A stretch of DNA of 37,608 bases, taken from contig URBN01000020.1 in the NCBI GenBank assembly GCA_900546145.1, positions 1 to 37,608 of the forward strand, written 5' to 3'. Positions 23,187-31,270 of the stretch are shown piece after piece; positions within the stretch are counted from its first letter, which is position 1, and every line of letters begins with the position of its first letter. The stretch is from an uncultured Desulfovibrio sp. (GTDB lineage: Bacteria > Desulfobacterota > Desulfovibrionia > Desulfovibrionales > Desulfovibrionaceae). The notes beneath the pieces were generated by a model. The model was not told the DNA's origin, made no database searches, and saw only the letters and a list, made by a program, of their open reading frames with translations. A program made the translations under genes and the position numbers.

Positions 23187-23621
23187 CTAGCTCCCCGTCG
23201 TCCCACTGCCGGATGTACCCGTAGTGTCCGACGTCCCTGATGCCCCCTCCGTCCCCTTCTCGATGTATGGCCACATCTCGAGCCTGAGATCGATCTGGTA
23301 GTGGATACCGTCCCTCGGCTTCACGACCGGGGCCTCGGCGAAGCGGCAATACTTGTACTTGAAGCTGTCCTCAGGATCAGGCCACCAGAAGGACCTTCCT
23401 TCGACAAGCTTCGCGAACTCCTCAAAAGAGCGGCGCTGGCTCCTGCGGAGAAAATAGGAGCACTGGATCTGCGTCATAGCCGAGGATGAGCGCTTCCTCT
23501 GGCGCTTCGGCCCGACGTCGAACTCTGACGTAATGACATCTCTGCCCATAGTCCGCTGGTACCCGTCGATGAGCGGATCCTGCGGGAGGTCCGTGGGCCA
23601 CATCACCTGAGATAATGCCAT
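23187..23621 (-). CDS. Minor tail protein, gpM-like
   Basis: A 144-aa protein: TDLPQDPLIDGYQRTMGRDV, ITSEFDVGPKRQRKRSSSA, then FWWPDPEDSFKYKYCRFAEA and YQIDLRLEMWPY. The phrase DVGPxRxRRR followed by a late FxxAP motif is common among short minor tail proteins encoded just after the tape measure. The last 20 residues are a low-complexity Gly/Ser/Thr tail. GGAG precedes the ATG, 3 bp after the tape measure stop. Lambda gpM is the positional counterpart; sequence similarity to lambda itself is not claimed. Confidence 0.7.
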   Translation of the reverse strand: MALSQVMWPTDLPQDPLIDGYQRTMGRDVITSEFDVGPKRQRKRSSSAMTQIQCSYFLRRSQRRSFEEFAKLVEGRSFWWPDPEDSFKYKYCRFAEAPVVKPRDGIHYQIDLRLEMWPYIEKGTEGASGTSDTTGTSGSGTTGS

Positions 23622-23624
23622 ATC

Positions 23625-26387
23625 CTACGCTCCTCTCTGCTGGCGCTTCACGCCGTACACGCCCTGTATAGCCTGAGCGACCATGCCGCCGTTGCCGCGC
23701 GTGATGTCCTGCGCCACCACCTGACGGATGTAGACCGTGACGTCCATGCCGCCGTCGTTGTTCCTCTGCTGGCGTGCTTCCGCCTTTGTGATCTGACCTG
23801 TCTCGTTTACGACCTCTATATTAATAGGGACATTCACTCCGCTCCCGGACGATTCCACGCCGAGCCGGCCATTGCTCATGCGCCTGAGGGGCATGACCGC
23901 TTCGGGACCGGCCTCGCCCATGACGCCGCCCTTCGCGAAGGCCTTAAGATGAGAGCTGTAAGAGAAAAGTGTCGGCCTCGTGACTATCCGGCCGGAGTAG
24001 TCGCCGATACCGGTGAAGACATTGCCGTTCGCGCTGGCCGTAGCCGTCGGAGCGCCGAAGAACCCGCCCAGCATGCTGGAGAGCGGGCCGGTGATGCTCG
24101 CCCTGATGGCGATTCTGGCGAGGTCAGAGATGACGGAGTTTGCGAAGTCAGTGAAGCTTAGTTTCCCCGTTGTTACGAAGTTAGCCAGGGCATCTTCCAT
24201 TCCCCCGAAAACCTGCGAGACGGCGTCAGACATGGACTTTGTCCAGTCTTTTGCCTCCTCTCCGTACTGCCGGAGAGCCTGGGCCAGCGCCATACGGGGG
24301 CTCTGGTCAAGCTGGGCCTTCAGGAGGGCCACGCGGTTCTGCACGTCCTGCATGGGGATCCCCAGAGAGGCCCACTCCTTGGCCTGTTTGTCGATGAGCT
24401 CATTTTGCAGCTGTAGGCTCATGGCGTAGTCGCCAGACTCCTCGGCGTACTCCCGGTACCAGTCTGCCCTTTCCTTGAGGTGCTGATTGTTTAGCTGGTC
24501 GAGGTCGGACTGGGCCTTGAGCGTGGCCTGCTCCTTCTCGAGTGAGGCCATCTCTTCAGCCTGGGCGGCCGTCGCCTCCTTTCTGCGGATGGTCTCCTGA
24601 GCCTTGACGTCCGCGTTCTTTATCGCTGCTTCCTTCTCAGCGTTAATCTTCGCCGCCATCCTGTCATAAGTGGTCAGCGTGGGATCAGATGCCTGCCGGA
24701 GGGCCTCCACCTCGTTGCGCATCTTCTCGAGGTTGACGGAGTAGCGCTGGCTGTTCTCTGCGAACGTCTCCGCGGACGACTTTTTGTGCCCGGAGCCCTT
24801 TCCGCCAGATGCGCCTATCTTGGCAATCTGGTCCTGCAGTGACGCGACAGACTCCCCGATATGCGCGGACTGCCTGTAGGCATCGGCGTCAGCCTGGGTG
24901 AGTTCCCCATTCTTCACGGCGGTAGAGAGGAGCGCGTCCGACCTGCGCAGGGCGTCGATCTGCCCCCGCAGTTTCGCCCTGCGTCCGGCGTCAGTTTTTG
25001 CGAAGACGTCCTGAGAGGCTTTTCTGATATTGGCGAGCTCCTCGCTACGCTTGTCCGCCTCCTGCTTTTTGCGCCGCTTTTCAGCGGCTTCAGCGTCTTT
25101 TTTGGCCTTGGCGGCCGCGTCCTGCTGGTCGAGTCCCGCGCGCTGCTGCTGCGTGTACCCGTACCCCACCAGGACGCCGTTCTCATCAAGGATGGGGTGC
25201 TTCTTCGCGCCCTGAGACGCGAGGCGGGCATTCTGGGAAGACTCTTTCTCCGCCGCCGCGGCCTCGTCGTTCCTCGCGGTCAGATATTCCGTGATGAACT
25301 GGATGATATGCCTTGCCGGTCCTGACGCCGCCAGTCTGGCCTTATACTCTTCCCAGGCGTTGAGCATCTGGTTGAGTTTGCCCTGGGTCGTATCCGCGGC
25401 CCGCTTGGCCGATTCGGAGTATTTCTCCTCCAGAGCGGCGGCCAGCTTTGGGAGAAGGTCTTCTGCGGTCAGATTGCCATCAGCCATGAACTTATCGAGC
25501 TGGGCGGTGGTCATCCCCATCGCGTCAGCCGCAAGCTGGAAAGCGCCGGGGAGAGCTTCACCCAGCTGTCCACGTAGTTCTTCCGCCTGGACTTTTCCCT
25601 TAGACATCATCTGGCCAAGGGCCAGAAACACACGGCTCATCTCATCGCCGGACAGCTGCATGGCCGCGCCGGCATCGGTGAATGCCCTGAAGATGTCGTT
25701 CACCTGCTGGGCGAGGCTTGAGTTCATGCCCGCGGCAAAAAATGTCTTGGCCGCCTCGGCGCCGGAGCGGAACTGCTGACCAACGCTGTTGAGCTCGTTC
25801 TTCACAAAGTCGAGCTGGGCCCCTCCGCCCTCTCCGAAAATAGTCTGGTAGGACGTCTGGAGCTTTTCCAGCTCCATCTGCGACTCGATGGCCGCTTTCT
25901 GGAAAGCAAGGAGGCCGGCCGCTGCCCCGCCGATAGCGAGCTTCGCCGCGCTAAACGCCGCGCCCATAGACTTCATGGCTCCGGACACGTCGCCGATGCT
26001 GGCCTTGAACTTCGCCATCTGCAGGTTTCCGTATCCGGTCTGCTTCTGGATGTCGGCGTAGGCCTTCGCCAGCTGGTTCTGCTGGGCCGTCCTGAGCATC
26101 GCCTGCGAGAGCTTCTCCATCTGAGAGACGCTCGTGCCGGCCTTCTGGGCGAGCTCCTCAAGCCCGCTGATTGCAGGCCTGAAAGAGCTGGTGGACTGCG
26201 TCCGGACACGTTTTATGGCGGAAGACAGCTTCGTCAGGCCGGAGATTGCCTGCGTCGGCGTAATGGCGTTATTCAGGGCATTAGAGATCGCAAGGCCGTT
26301 CTCTCTGGCGATGCCGCGCACACGGGCAAGGTCCTTCTGGAACTGCGTGTAATCGCCCCTGACCGCTACGTATATGGCGCCTGCCAT
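23625..26387 (-). CDS. Tail tape measure protein
   Basis: A 920-aa, mostly helical protein that sets tail length and is ejected with the DNA. The N-terminal region has the tape-measure core: GEGGGAQLDFVKNELNSVGQ, MSKGKVQAEELRGQLGEALP, GAFQLAADAMGMTTAQLDK and ADGNLTAEDLLPKLAAAL. The centre is long charged coiled coil, and there is an amphipathic or membrane-active part near GAAFSAAKLAIGGAAAGLL. The C-terminus matches lambda-type tape measures (DFANSVISDLARIAIRASIT, KGGVMGEAGPEAVMPLRR). At about 0.15 nm per residue, tail length would be near 140 nm (inference). The ATG at 26387 follows GAGG by 7 bp; a GTG directly before it at 26390 is the alternative. Confidence 0.95.
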   Translation of the reverse strand: MAGAIYVAVRGDYTQFQKDLARVRGIARENGLAISNALNNAITPTQAISGLTKLSSAIKRVRTQSTSSFRPAISGLEELAQKAGTSVSQMEKLSQAMLRTAQQNQLAKAYADIQKQTGYGNLQMAKFKASIGDVSGAMKSMGAAFSAAKLAIGGAAAGLLAFQKAAIESQMELEKLQTSYQTIFGEGGGAQLDFVKNELNSVGQQFRSGAEAAKTFFAAGMNSSLAQQVNDIFRAFTDAGAAMQLSGDEMSRVFLALGQMMSKGKVQAEELRGQLGEALPGAFQLAADAMGMTTAQLDKFMADGNLTAEDLLPKLAAALEEKYSESAKRAADTTQGKLNQMLNAWEEYKARLAASGPARHIIQFITEYLTARNDEAAAAEKESSQNARLASQGAKKHPILDENGVLVGYGYTQQQRAGLDQQDAAAKAKKDAEAAEKRRKKQEADKRSEELANIRKASQDVFAKTDAGRRAKLRGQIDALRRSDALLSTAVKNGELTQADADAYRQSAHIGESVASLQDQIAKIGASGGKGSGHKKSSAETFAENSQRYSVNLEKMRNEVEALRQASDPTLTTYDRMAAKINAEKEAAIKNADVKAQETIRRKEATAAQAEEMASLEKEQATLKAQSDLDQLNNQHLKERADWYREYAEESGDYAMSLQLQNELIDKQAKEWASLGIPMQDVQNRVALLKAQLDQSPRMALAQALRQYGEEAKDWTKSMSDAVSQVFGGMEDALANFVTTGKLSFTDFANSVISDLARIAIRASITGPLSSMLGGFFGAPTATASANGNVFTGIGDYSGRIVTRPTLFSYSSHLKAFAKGGVMGEAGPEAVMPLRRMSNGRLGVESSGSGVNVPINIEVVNETGQITKAEARQQRNNDGGMDVTVYIRQVVAQDITRGNGGMVAQAIQGVYGVKRQQRGA

Positions 26388-26416
26388 CACTTCACCTCAA
26401 CTTTAAGGAGTATCCC

Positions 26417-26665
26417 ATGAAAAAAATCATCATCACGCTTATGCTTCTGGCGATGCCCAGTCTGGCTTTCGCAGAACAGGGGGAGGGAGACAAGGAGCTT
26501 GCCCTCTTCATAAATCTGACCGGAAACCTCTGTGCAAAGGTCGTCAGCGTACATAAGCTGGAGGTTCCCGACTACTTCGAAGTCCGGTGCATCGAGTACC
26601 GCGGGGGGACAGGAACGGTCGACTACCTCGTAAACTTCGAGGAGCAAAAGGTCATCAAGAGGTAG
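26417..26665 (+). CDS. Small exported protein encoded antisense within the tail operon
   Basis: An 82-aa protein on the plus strand, the only rightward gene inside the prophage block. It has a clear signal peptide (MKKIIITLMLLAMPSLAFA, cleavage after AFA at 19) and a 63-residue mature part with two Cys (NLCAKVV, EVRCIEYRGGTGTVDY) that could form a disulfide. AAGGAG sits 8 bp before the ATG. A possible -10 box TATATG is at 26371-26376, inside the start of the tape measure gene. It fills the gap between the GT chaperone and the tape measure gene and overlaps the GT end by 11 bp. It is probably a periplasmic moron expressed in the lysogen, perhaps for superinfection exclusion; this is inference. 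Confidence 0.75.
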   Translation: MKKIIITLMLLAMPSLAFAEQGEGDKELALFINLTGNLCAKVVSVHKLEVPDYFEVRCIEYRGGTGTVDYLVNFEEQKVIKR

Positions 26666-27241
26666 TCTTCCTCCTGCTGGCGGCTCGGGCCTCGTTCTTC
26701 CTGATGACGTTCTCCACGGCCCTGACCTTCCGCCAGAAAGCAGGGCTCGTCTCGAACCCGAAGTCATCAGCAAGAGTCTTGAGGGCCACATAGTCGAATC
26801 CGATCGTCCCCCCGAAGCCTGTACGTATCTGCGTAGCCCCCGCCATGAGCAGCTCCCATGCCTCCTCATTGCCCGGGAGGAGCTCCGGCGGGCGGCCATC
26901 GCAGTCAGCGCAGTGGCACTCGCTTCCCCTCTGGCGGGCGGCCTTCCGGCAGGTGTCACAGAATTCTGCGCCATTACCGGTAAGCCACTCCCAGAGGGAT
27001 GCTAGTTTTTTTCTTCTTCCTTTAGTCCGTAGGTCTCGGCTGACACGCCCCGGTTGATGGCGAGGACGTCGGGGAAGGGGAGCTCATCAAGCTGTTCCTG
27101 CGAAAATCCGGCCCTGCGGAGAGTCTCCCAAAGGAGGCTCCAGTCAGTAGCCTTCGGCATGGCGTCGAGCTCGCGGACATCTTTGCCGGTCAGGGGGCGG
27201 ACGACAATGGTCTTACCGGTGGAAAGTTTTACTTCTCTCAT
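26655..27241 (-). CDS. Tail assembly chaperone GT, made by -1 frameshift
   Basis: Fusion of the G protein with a -1 frame extension, as in lambda gpG/gpGT. The first 79 residues are those of G. After slippage at 27005-27011 translation continues from CTA at 27005 to the stop at 26655, adding 116 residues for a total of 195. The T part opens LASLWEWLTGNGAEFCDTCR and contains five Cys over 22 residues (CDTC, then CHCADC), a possible zinc site. It ends GGTIGFDYVALKTLADDFGF and AFWRKVRAVENVIRKNEARA, close to the DUF1799 pattern of gpT-like proteins. No strong start of its own precedes the T frame, which supports the frameshift. It would bind the tape measure protein and recruit tube subunits during tail assembly. 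Confidence 0.85.
27002..27241 (-). CDS. Tail assembly chaperone G
   Basis: A 79-aa protein made when no frameshift occurs: MREVKLSTGKTIVVRPLTGK, then VRELDAMPKATDWSLLWETL and an end GLKEEEKN. The beta-rich opening followed by helices is typical of G-like chaperones encoded between the tail tube and tape measure genes. The stop TAG directly follows the slippery heptamer. It starts 9 bp after the tail tube gene. Confidence 0.85.
   Translation of the reverse strand: MREVKLSTGKTIVVRPLTGKDVRELDAMPKATDWSLLWETLRRAGFSQEQLDELPFPDVLAINRGVSAETYGLKEEEKN
27005..27011 (-). other. Programmed -1 ribosomal frameshift site A AAA AAC
   Basis: On the minus strand the zero frame reads GAA AAA AAC TAG, so the heptamer A AAA AAC is in the exact X XXY YYZ register and the stop follows at once. 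Slipping back one base joins G to the 116-codon T frame. A purine-rich, Shine-Dalgarno-like AAGGAAG lies a few bases upstream, and a short stem TCCC-TCT-GGGA begins 5-6 bases downstream (26999-26989). Both are known stimulators in bacterial frameshifting. Confidence 0.85.
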
Positions 27242-27250
27242 TGTGGTCTC

Positions 27251-28216
27251 CTAGTCAGCGTAAGAGGCGACGTCATTTTTGAGCGTCACCTTGCAGACGG
27301 TGTTCTCGGTCGAGTCATTATAGTAGGCCACGAAGGGGTACTCGACTTTAATGCCTGTCGGCCCCTCCACGGTCGGCCCCTGGTACTGGATTTGCACTTC
27401 GGGCAGAAGGAAGGAGAGCGAGGTATTGTCATCTATGGAGAAGGTCAGCTCCAGCGCCATCTCCTTGGATGTCTGAGCCTCTTCCAGCATGGCCAGCGAC
27501 GTGAAGAGGCAGGTCACAGAGCCGGTCACGCTCATGATGCCCTCGGGGATATCGTAGAGCTTGCCCTGGCTGCCAAGAGTGCGGGTATCCGTGTCGAGTC
27601 CGTTGTCGAACGTGAAGCTGAAGGCCGTGCAGACAGCGAATTCCTTCCCGTCACGCTTTAATGCGGCCTGAAAGTTCGAGAATCGCTTTAAGGTAACGGG
27701 AGCGGCCTTGTCGTTGTAGTTTGTCTGGGAAAATGTCCCGATCTGGCCGGCCATGGTGATGGTAGCCGTCAGCTCATCATCGCCACCGGCGGAAAGCTGG
27801 AGCTGGCTCACCTTACATCCTGAGTACAGGCCAAAAGTCTCTGGCTCTGTGCCGTAGGAGCACTGGAGCACAGTCGAGGGAGACTCCTCTTTTGGCTGGA
27901 ATACGTGCGTGTATGGGGCGGCATCGCCGCTTGTCACAGGCTTTCCAAAGAGATTCCGGAGCCACCACCCAAAGGCTCTGGCGTCTACGGGTACCTCGAT
28001 GTCACCGGACGTCTTAACGTTCCCGTCAAAAGGCTCCACTGGGTCACGGCGTCCGATCAGCGTCTTGGCGCTGTTCTTGGCCCTGTTCACCGTCAGCTTG
28101 AAGCTGTTGATGGGAAGGATGACACCGCCATGCGTTTCGGGCGCCGCCCCAAAGGACTCCTCGAAGTCCATCAGGCACTCTGTCTTGTAGCCTCGGGCTA
28201 TCTTTTCGATTGCCAT
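27251..28216 (-). CDS. Major tail tube protein
   Basis: A 321-aa protein. The start at 28216 (MAIEKIARGYKTECLMDFEE) follows GGAGGAATAAAA and is preferred over an upstream ATG at 28237 that overlaps the previous gene. The sequence shows VPVDARAFGWWLRNLFGKPV, PYTHVFQPKEESPSTVLQCS and DELTATITMAGQIG. It also has FTFDNGLDTDTRTLGSQGKL, DIPEGIMSVTGSVTCLF and LELTFSIDD. This pattern belongs to phage tail tube proteins with a double beta-barrel layout. It is expected to form stacked hexamers around the tape measure. The position between DUF3168 and the G/GT chaperones agrees. Confidence 0.88.
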   Translation of the reverse strand: MAIEKIARGYKTECLMDFEESFGAAPETHGGVILPINSFKLTVNRAKNSAKTLIGRRDPVEPFDGNVKTSGDIEVPVDARAFGWWLRNLFGKPVTSGDAAPYTHVFQPKEESPSTVLQCSYGTEPETFGLYSGCKVSQLQLSAGGDDELTATITMAGQIGTFSQTNYNDKAAPVTLKRFSNFQAALKRDGKEFAVCTAFSFTFDNGLDTDTRTLGSQGKLYDIPEGIMSVTGSVTCLFTSLAMLEEAQTSKEMALELTFSIDDNTSLSFLLPEVQIQYQGPTVEGPTGIKVEYPFVAYYNDSTENTVCKVTLKNDVASYAD

Positions 28217-28218
28217 TT

Positions 28219-28608
28219 TTATTCCTCCAGCATCCAACAGGTATATTCCATAGTGATGCGGTAGTAATTTGTTTCAGATTCATACGTATCGCTGTCCTGT
28301 ACGAGATGAGCGCCGAAGACGGCACCTCTCGCTGGAACAGCGTCCCTGACGGCCTTCGTCACGGCCTTGGCTTCTGCGTAGGTACGCGCCCAGACGTCGA
28401 CCTGCATCTCGATCTCCTCGAGGCCGGAGCGTCCCCCCAAGATGTTGGCGGGCGTGCCGCTGACGCGCTGGAATGTCACGCACGGGAGATACGTGCCATC
28501 GGGGATGATCAGTGCGAAGACCCTGTCTCCCACAAGAGCCTTCAGGGCGGCGTTGTTCTGAAGAGCCGCAAGAAAGACGGCCTCGAAGTCAGCTCCGGTC
28601 AGGCTCAT
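28219..28608 (-). CDS. DUF3168 tail completion protein
   Basis: A 129-aa protein with the DUF3168 pattern: an N-terminal helix (FEAVFLAALQNNAALKALVG), then DRVFALIIPDGTYLPCVTFQ, EIEMQVDVWARTYAEAKAVT and DSDTYESETNYYRITMEYTC. The family corresponds to SPP1 gp17, the tail-to-head joining protein that completes the top of the tail. It overlaps the gp10-like gene by 4 bp and is followed 2 bp later by the tail tube gene. Confidence 0.87.
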   Translation of the reverse strand: MSLTGADFEAVFLAALQNNAALKALVGDRVFALIIPDGTYLPCVTFQRVSGTPANILGGRSGLEEIEMQVDVWARTYAEAKAVTKAVRDAVPARGAVFGAHLVQDSDTYESETNYYRITMEYTCWMLEE

Positions 28609-29000
28609 GACAGCTTAACCCTCCCGAGCCTCGCAATGACGCTCCGTTTGGCCCGCCGGAGAAAAGAGTGCGCCGGCACATGACCGACCACCCTGCCGTC
28701 ATGCGTAACCATGGCGTGGCCGAACTCCACGAGGTGCGCGTGCGGCGCCGTAGCCTGGACGATGTATCCCCCCAGCTCGTACCGGGACTTTTTGACACGG
28801 ATGCTCCGGCGAAGCGCCTGATGCCGTGTCTTTTGGCTTCCATCCCTGAAGGCCGTGCTGGCAGCGGCCGCCGAGGCGACCTGACCCGCTACAGCCTCGA
28901 GGATCCTGTCAACGTCAGGCTGCACGCTCCTGACCATAGTCTGAATGTCGGCGTCGGACATCTCTACCCATGCGTGCTCACCGCTGGACCGTCTGCTCAT
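28605..29000 (-). CDS. HK97 gp10-like head-tail connection protein
   Basis: A 131-aa protein with the diagnostic HK97 gp10 phrases APHAHLVEFGHAMV and VPAHSFLRRAKRS in the second half. A basic stretch lies in the middle (ALRRSIRVKKSRYELGGYIV). These proteins act at the head-tail interface and are thought to complete tails. The ATG at 29000 has GGAGG six bases upstream, and the gene overlaps the head closure gene by 23 bp. Confidence 0.87.
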   Translation of the reverse strand: MSRRSSGEHAWVEMSDADIQTMVRSVQPDVDRILEAVAGQVASAAAASTAFRDGSQKTRHQALRRSIRVKKSRYELGGYIVQATAPHAHLVEFGHAMVTHDGRVVGHVPAHSFLRRAKRSVIARLGRVKLS

Positions 29001-29319
29001 ACGATGCCTCCTGACACATCAGCACCATAGTCTGACGTGTGTTGTCGGGAAGGATTGATATGATGTTGTATAGCCTCCCGTCCTGAGTGCAGAGGCGCCA
29101 TGACAGGCTTTTCAGCCCGGAGCGGTAGCGGATGCGGACCCGCTGCGTGACCTGCGACTGAGCCTGCTGCGACGCGAAAAACTCCGTACCGCTCATAGCC
29201 TCGAAGGATGCCCATACGGTGCCACGCTCTACCCACTCCTGGGTCATGCCGCCGTAGGCGTCCTTCCCCTTCACGTATTCCTGTAACGTCACTCTGTGGC
29301 GGAGCGTTCCGATCCTCAT
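28978..29319 (-). CDS. Head closure/head-tail adaptor protein
   Basis: A 113-aa protein of the SPP1 gp16-like head-tail adaptor family: MRIGTLRHRVTLQEYVKGKD, DAYGGMTQEWVERGTVWASF, then GTEFFASQQAQSQVTQRVRI and RYRSGLKSLSWRLCTQDGRL. The RHRVTLQ opening and the (I/V)RYR motif are strongly conserved. It forms the ring that closes the head after DNA packaging. The start shares one base with the stop of the connector gene (TGATG). Confidence 0.92.
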   Translation of the reverse strand: MRIGTLRHRVTLQEYVKGKDAYGGMTQEWVERGTVWASFEAMSGTEFFASQQAQSQVTQRVRIRYRSGLKSLSWRLCTQDGRLYNIISILPDNTRQTMVLMCQEASYEQTVQR

Positions 29320-29882
29320 CAGAACCCCCCGTGGATGACGTAGTCGTCCAGCAGACTGTCGGAGAAATTGTGCGAGAACTCCTGGAAGTTTGATCCAATC
29401 GTGAAGTTCTCGCGCTGCTCATAGAGCGTGGCCACGCGCACCCTGACCCACTGCCTGACAGGCTCGGGCACATCGGTGTAGCCGCACGCCGCCCTGATCC
29501 AGATCGTACCGGCGGGGAACCCGTCACCGGGGACTACGGTGACGATATCCGCGTCTCCCGCCGGCCGGCTGGAAGTGTGCCCTATGGAGTACAGAGACGC
29601 ATCCACCTCCGATGTCCCCGCGGCGTCAGTCAGGATACTGACCGACGTGCAGGGAACCAGCGGCAGTGTCACCGGCTCCGTGATACCCCCCTCGCACGTG
29701 ACGAGGTAGTCCCGTCTGGCGAGGACACGGTGCGTGATATGCTCAGCCTCCGTGCCGGCCGAAAGGATCAGGCTCTGGATCAGAGTATCCTCCGCGTCCG
29801 AGTCGACACGGAGGTAGAGCTTTATGTCGGCCAGCTCGACCAGCGGGCCAGCCGCAGTGAGAGGGGAGTATGTCAGTGTCAC
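29319..29882 (-). CDS. Head-tail connector protein (gp6-like)
   Basis: A 187-aa protein. The GTG start at 29882 overlaps the stop of the small upstream gene (GTGA) and has GGAG 10 bp ahead; an ATG at 29942 in the same frame lies inside that small gene and is less likely. The N-terminal half is typical: LVELADIKLYLRVDSDAEDT, LIQSLILSAGTEAEHITHR. The C-terminal part contains WIRAACGYTDVPEPVRQWVR and VRVATLYEQREN. This matches the HK97 gp6/phiE125 gp8 connector group, which sits below the portal. Confidence 0.88.
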   Translation of the reverse strand: MTLTYSPLTAAGPLVELADIKLYLRVDSDAEDTLIQSLILSAGTEAEHITHRVLARRDYLVTCEGGITEPVTLPLVPCTSVSILTDAAGTSEVDASLYSIGHTSSRPAGDADIVTVVPGDGFPAGTIWIRAACGYTDVPEPVRQWVRVRVATLYEQRENFTIGSNFQEFSHNFSDSLLDDYVIHGGF

Positions 29883-30055
29883 CGCTTCTTCTCCACGGGC
29901 TTCTTCTCTTTCGTGGCCGTAATGGGGGCGGCGGCCCCGCACTGCAGAGCCACCTTCGCCACCTCGTCATCCTCGATGACGGTACCGGCCTCATAGTCCA
30001 CGGGGATACACCCGCGATGCCAGTACCGCCACGGTCTTGTCAGTCTGACCGGCAT
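29879..30055 (-). CDS. Small 58-aa protein between capsid and connector genes
   Basis: A short gene filling the space between the capsid stop (30059) and the connector start. It reads MPVRLTRPWRYWHRGCIPVD, YEAGTVIEDDEVAKVALQCG, and a Lys-rich end with KKPVEKKR. The start is 3 bp after the capsid gene and the stop overlaps the next GTG, so it is embedded in the translated operon. Similar short proteins with a VDYxAGTVxxxDxxVAxxAI-like core are often found here in HK97-type phages. The role is unknown; it may be a minor head or scaffold-like component. Confidence 0.7.
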   Translation of the reverse strand: MPVRLTRPWRYWHRGCIPVDYEAGTVIEDDEVAKVALQCGAAAPITATKEKKPVEKKR

Positions 30056-30058
30056 AGG

Positions 30059-31270
30059 CTAGGCCGCACACTTCAGGAATTTGACTGCCTGAGTGTTGGC
30101 GATCATCGATCCGACACGCTTTGTGGTGTAGAATGCGACAAAGGGTTTATTCGTGTAGGGATCTCTCAGGGACCTGATGCCCACTCGATCGAAGATGACA
30201 TATGCCTGCTGGAAGTTTCCGAAGACCACGGGGATAGCGCCGGCTCCGGCAGAGGGCATGTCCTCGTTCGTGACATACCCATAGCCGAAGATGGAGCCGG
30301 GCTGGCCATTCTGCATAGCCGGCTGCCAGATGTAGTTACCATCCCCGTCCTTCCACTTGCGCATGGTGGCGAGCGTCATGCTGTTCACCATGAACTGGGC
30401 GCCGGTACGGTATCCGGCCTTCATCGAGTAGATGAGGTCGATAAGAATATCGGCCGGATCCTTGGCAGGGAAGTTATCAGCAACGCCGGTTGCGATGTGC
30501 TGCACAGTCCCGAAGGCCCTAGCGGAGTCGGCTTCCGCGGACGTTTTGGCCGTCAGCAGACCCACGGGCTGATTCGTGCCGGTGCCGGAAAGGAAGGCCT
30601 TCCCCTCGAGGACGGCGAAAGACTCGGAGATGTCCTGCGAAAGCTCGCCCTCCACGTCGAAGAAGATGTCATCGAGGGCCTTCTGCGTCACTTCCGGATT
30701 GGCATACAACTCGCCGAAGGAAGGCTTCAGCTGAGCCAGAGTCGGGCCGGCAGTAGCGGGACGGGCGTCAGTCTCGCCCACCCAGCCGGAAGCGGTGCCG
30801 CCGAGGTTGACGAGCTTCCTGTAGTCCTCTGTACCGACAGTCATGACCCTGCACACCTGGCGCATGGGGGAGAGGTCAGTCAGCAGGCGCATGATGTCAC
30901 GGTCCTGCTGGATGGGGACGGCGTATCCGCCATCAGCCGGAGTACCGACATTCATCGCTTTGTGCTCGATGTCAGCGAGTCCGGCATCGTCTCCCTTACG
31001 GACCCACTTGAGCCAGGCAGATTTATGCTCGGCCTGCAAGGCTTCGTCTCCTTCTGCTCCGGGGGCACCGGGGCGGTTCGCCTTTTTGGCGAGCTCATCA
31101 ACGGCAGCGGAGAGACGGCCGAGTTCGTCATTGATTCGCTCGGTTTTCTCTTCCAGTTCGGAACGACCCTCATCCTTTTCAATGGCCGCGAGGCGCTCGT
31201 CGTTGGACTTTTTAAATTCTTCAAAGGCCTTGCCCTGCTGTTCAATAAGTTCTCTGATTTCGTCAGACAT
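30059..31270 (-). CDS. Major capsid protein, HK97 family
   Basis: A 403-aa HK97-fold capsid protein. Residues 1-65 are a charged coiled-coil delta domain (FEEFKKSNDERLAAIEKDEG) that acts as internal scaffold and is removed by the prohead protease. The mature part starts in the region around MNVGTPADGGYAVPIQQDRD. Further typical phrases are ASGWVGETDARPATAGPTLA, FLSGTGTNQPVGLLT, and SMTLATMRKWKDGDGNYIWQ followed by GYVTNEDMPSAGAGAIPVVF. GAGGAGA precedes the ATG, and the gene overlaps the protease gene by 8 bp. Confidence 0.95.
   Translation of the reverse strand: MSDEIRELIEQQGKAFEEFKKSNDERLAAIEKDEGRSELEEKTERINDELGRLSAAVDELAKKANRPGAPGAEGDEALQAEHKSAWLKWVRKGDDAGLADIEHKAMNVGTPADGGYAVPIQQDRDIMRLLTDLSPMRQVCRVMTVGTEDYRKLVNLGGTASGWVGETDARPATAGPTLAQLKPSFGELYANPEVTQKALDDIFFDVEGELSQDISESFAVLEGKAFLSGTGTNQPVGLLTAKTSAEADSARAFGTVQHIATGVADNFPAKDPADILIDLIYSMKAGYRTGAQFMVNSMTLATMRKWKDGDGNYIWQPAMQNGQPGSIFGYGYVTNEDMPSAGAGAIPVVFGNFQQAYVIFDRVGIRSLRDPYTNKPFVAFYTTKRVGSMIANTQAVKFLKCAA

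Noticed and set aside
23187..23245. Low-complexity Gly/Ser/Thr tail of the gpM-like protein as a separate repeat element
   Set aside because: Short coding low complexity with no regular DNA repeat unit.
26387..26974. 195-codon minus-strand frame overlapping the T domain, starting MAQNSVTPAG
   Set aside because: It is an alternative frame of the GT gene with Arg/Ser-rich nonsense content; the -1 frame from the slippery site carries the DUF1799-like sequence.
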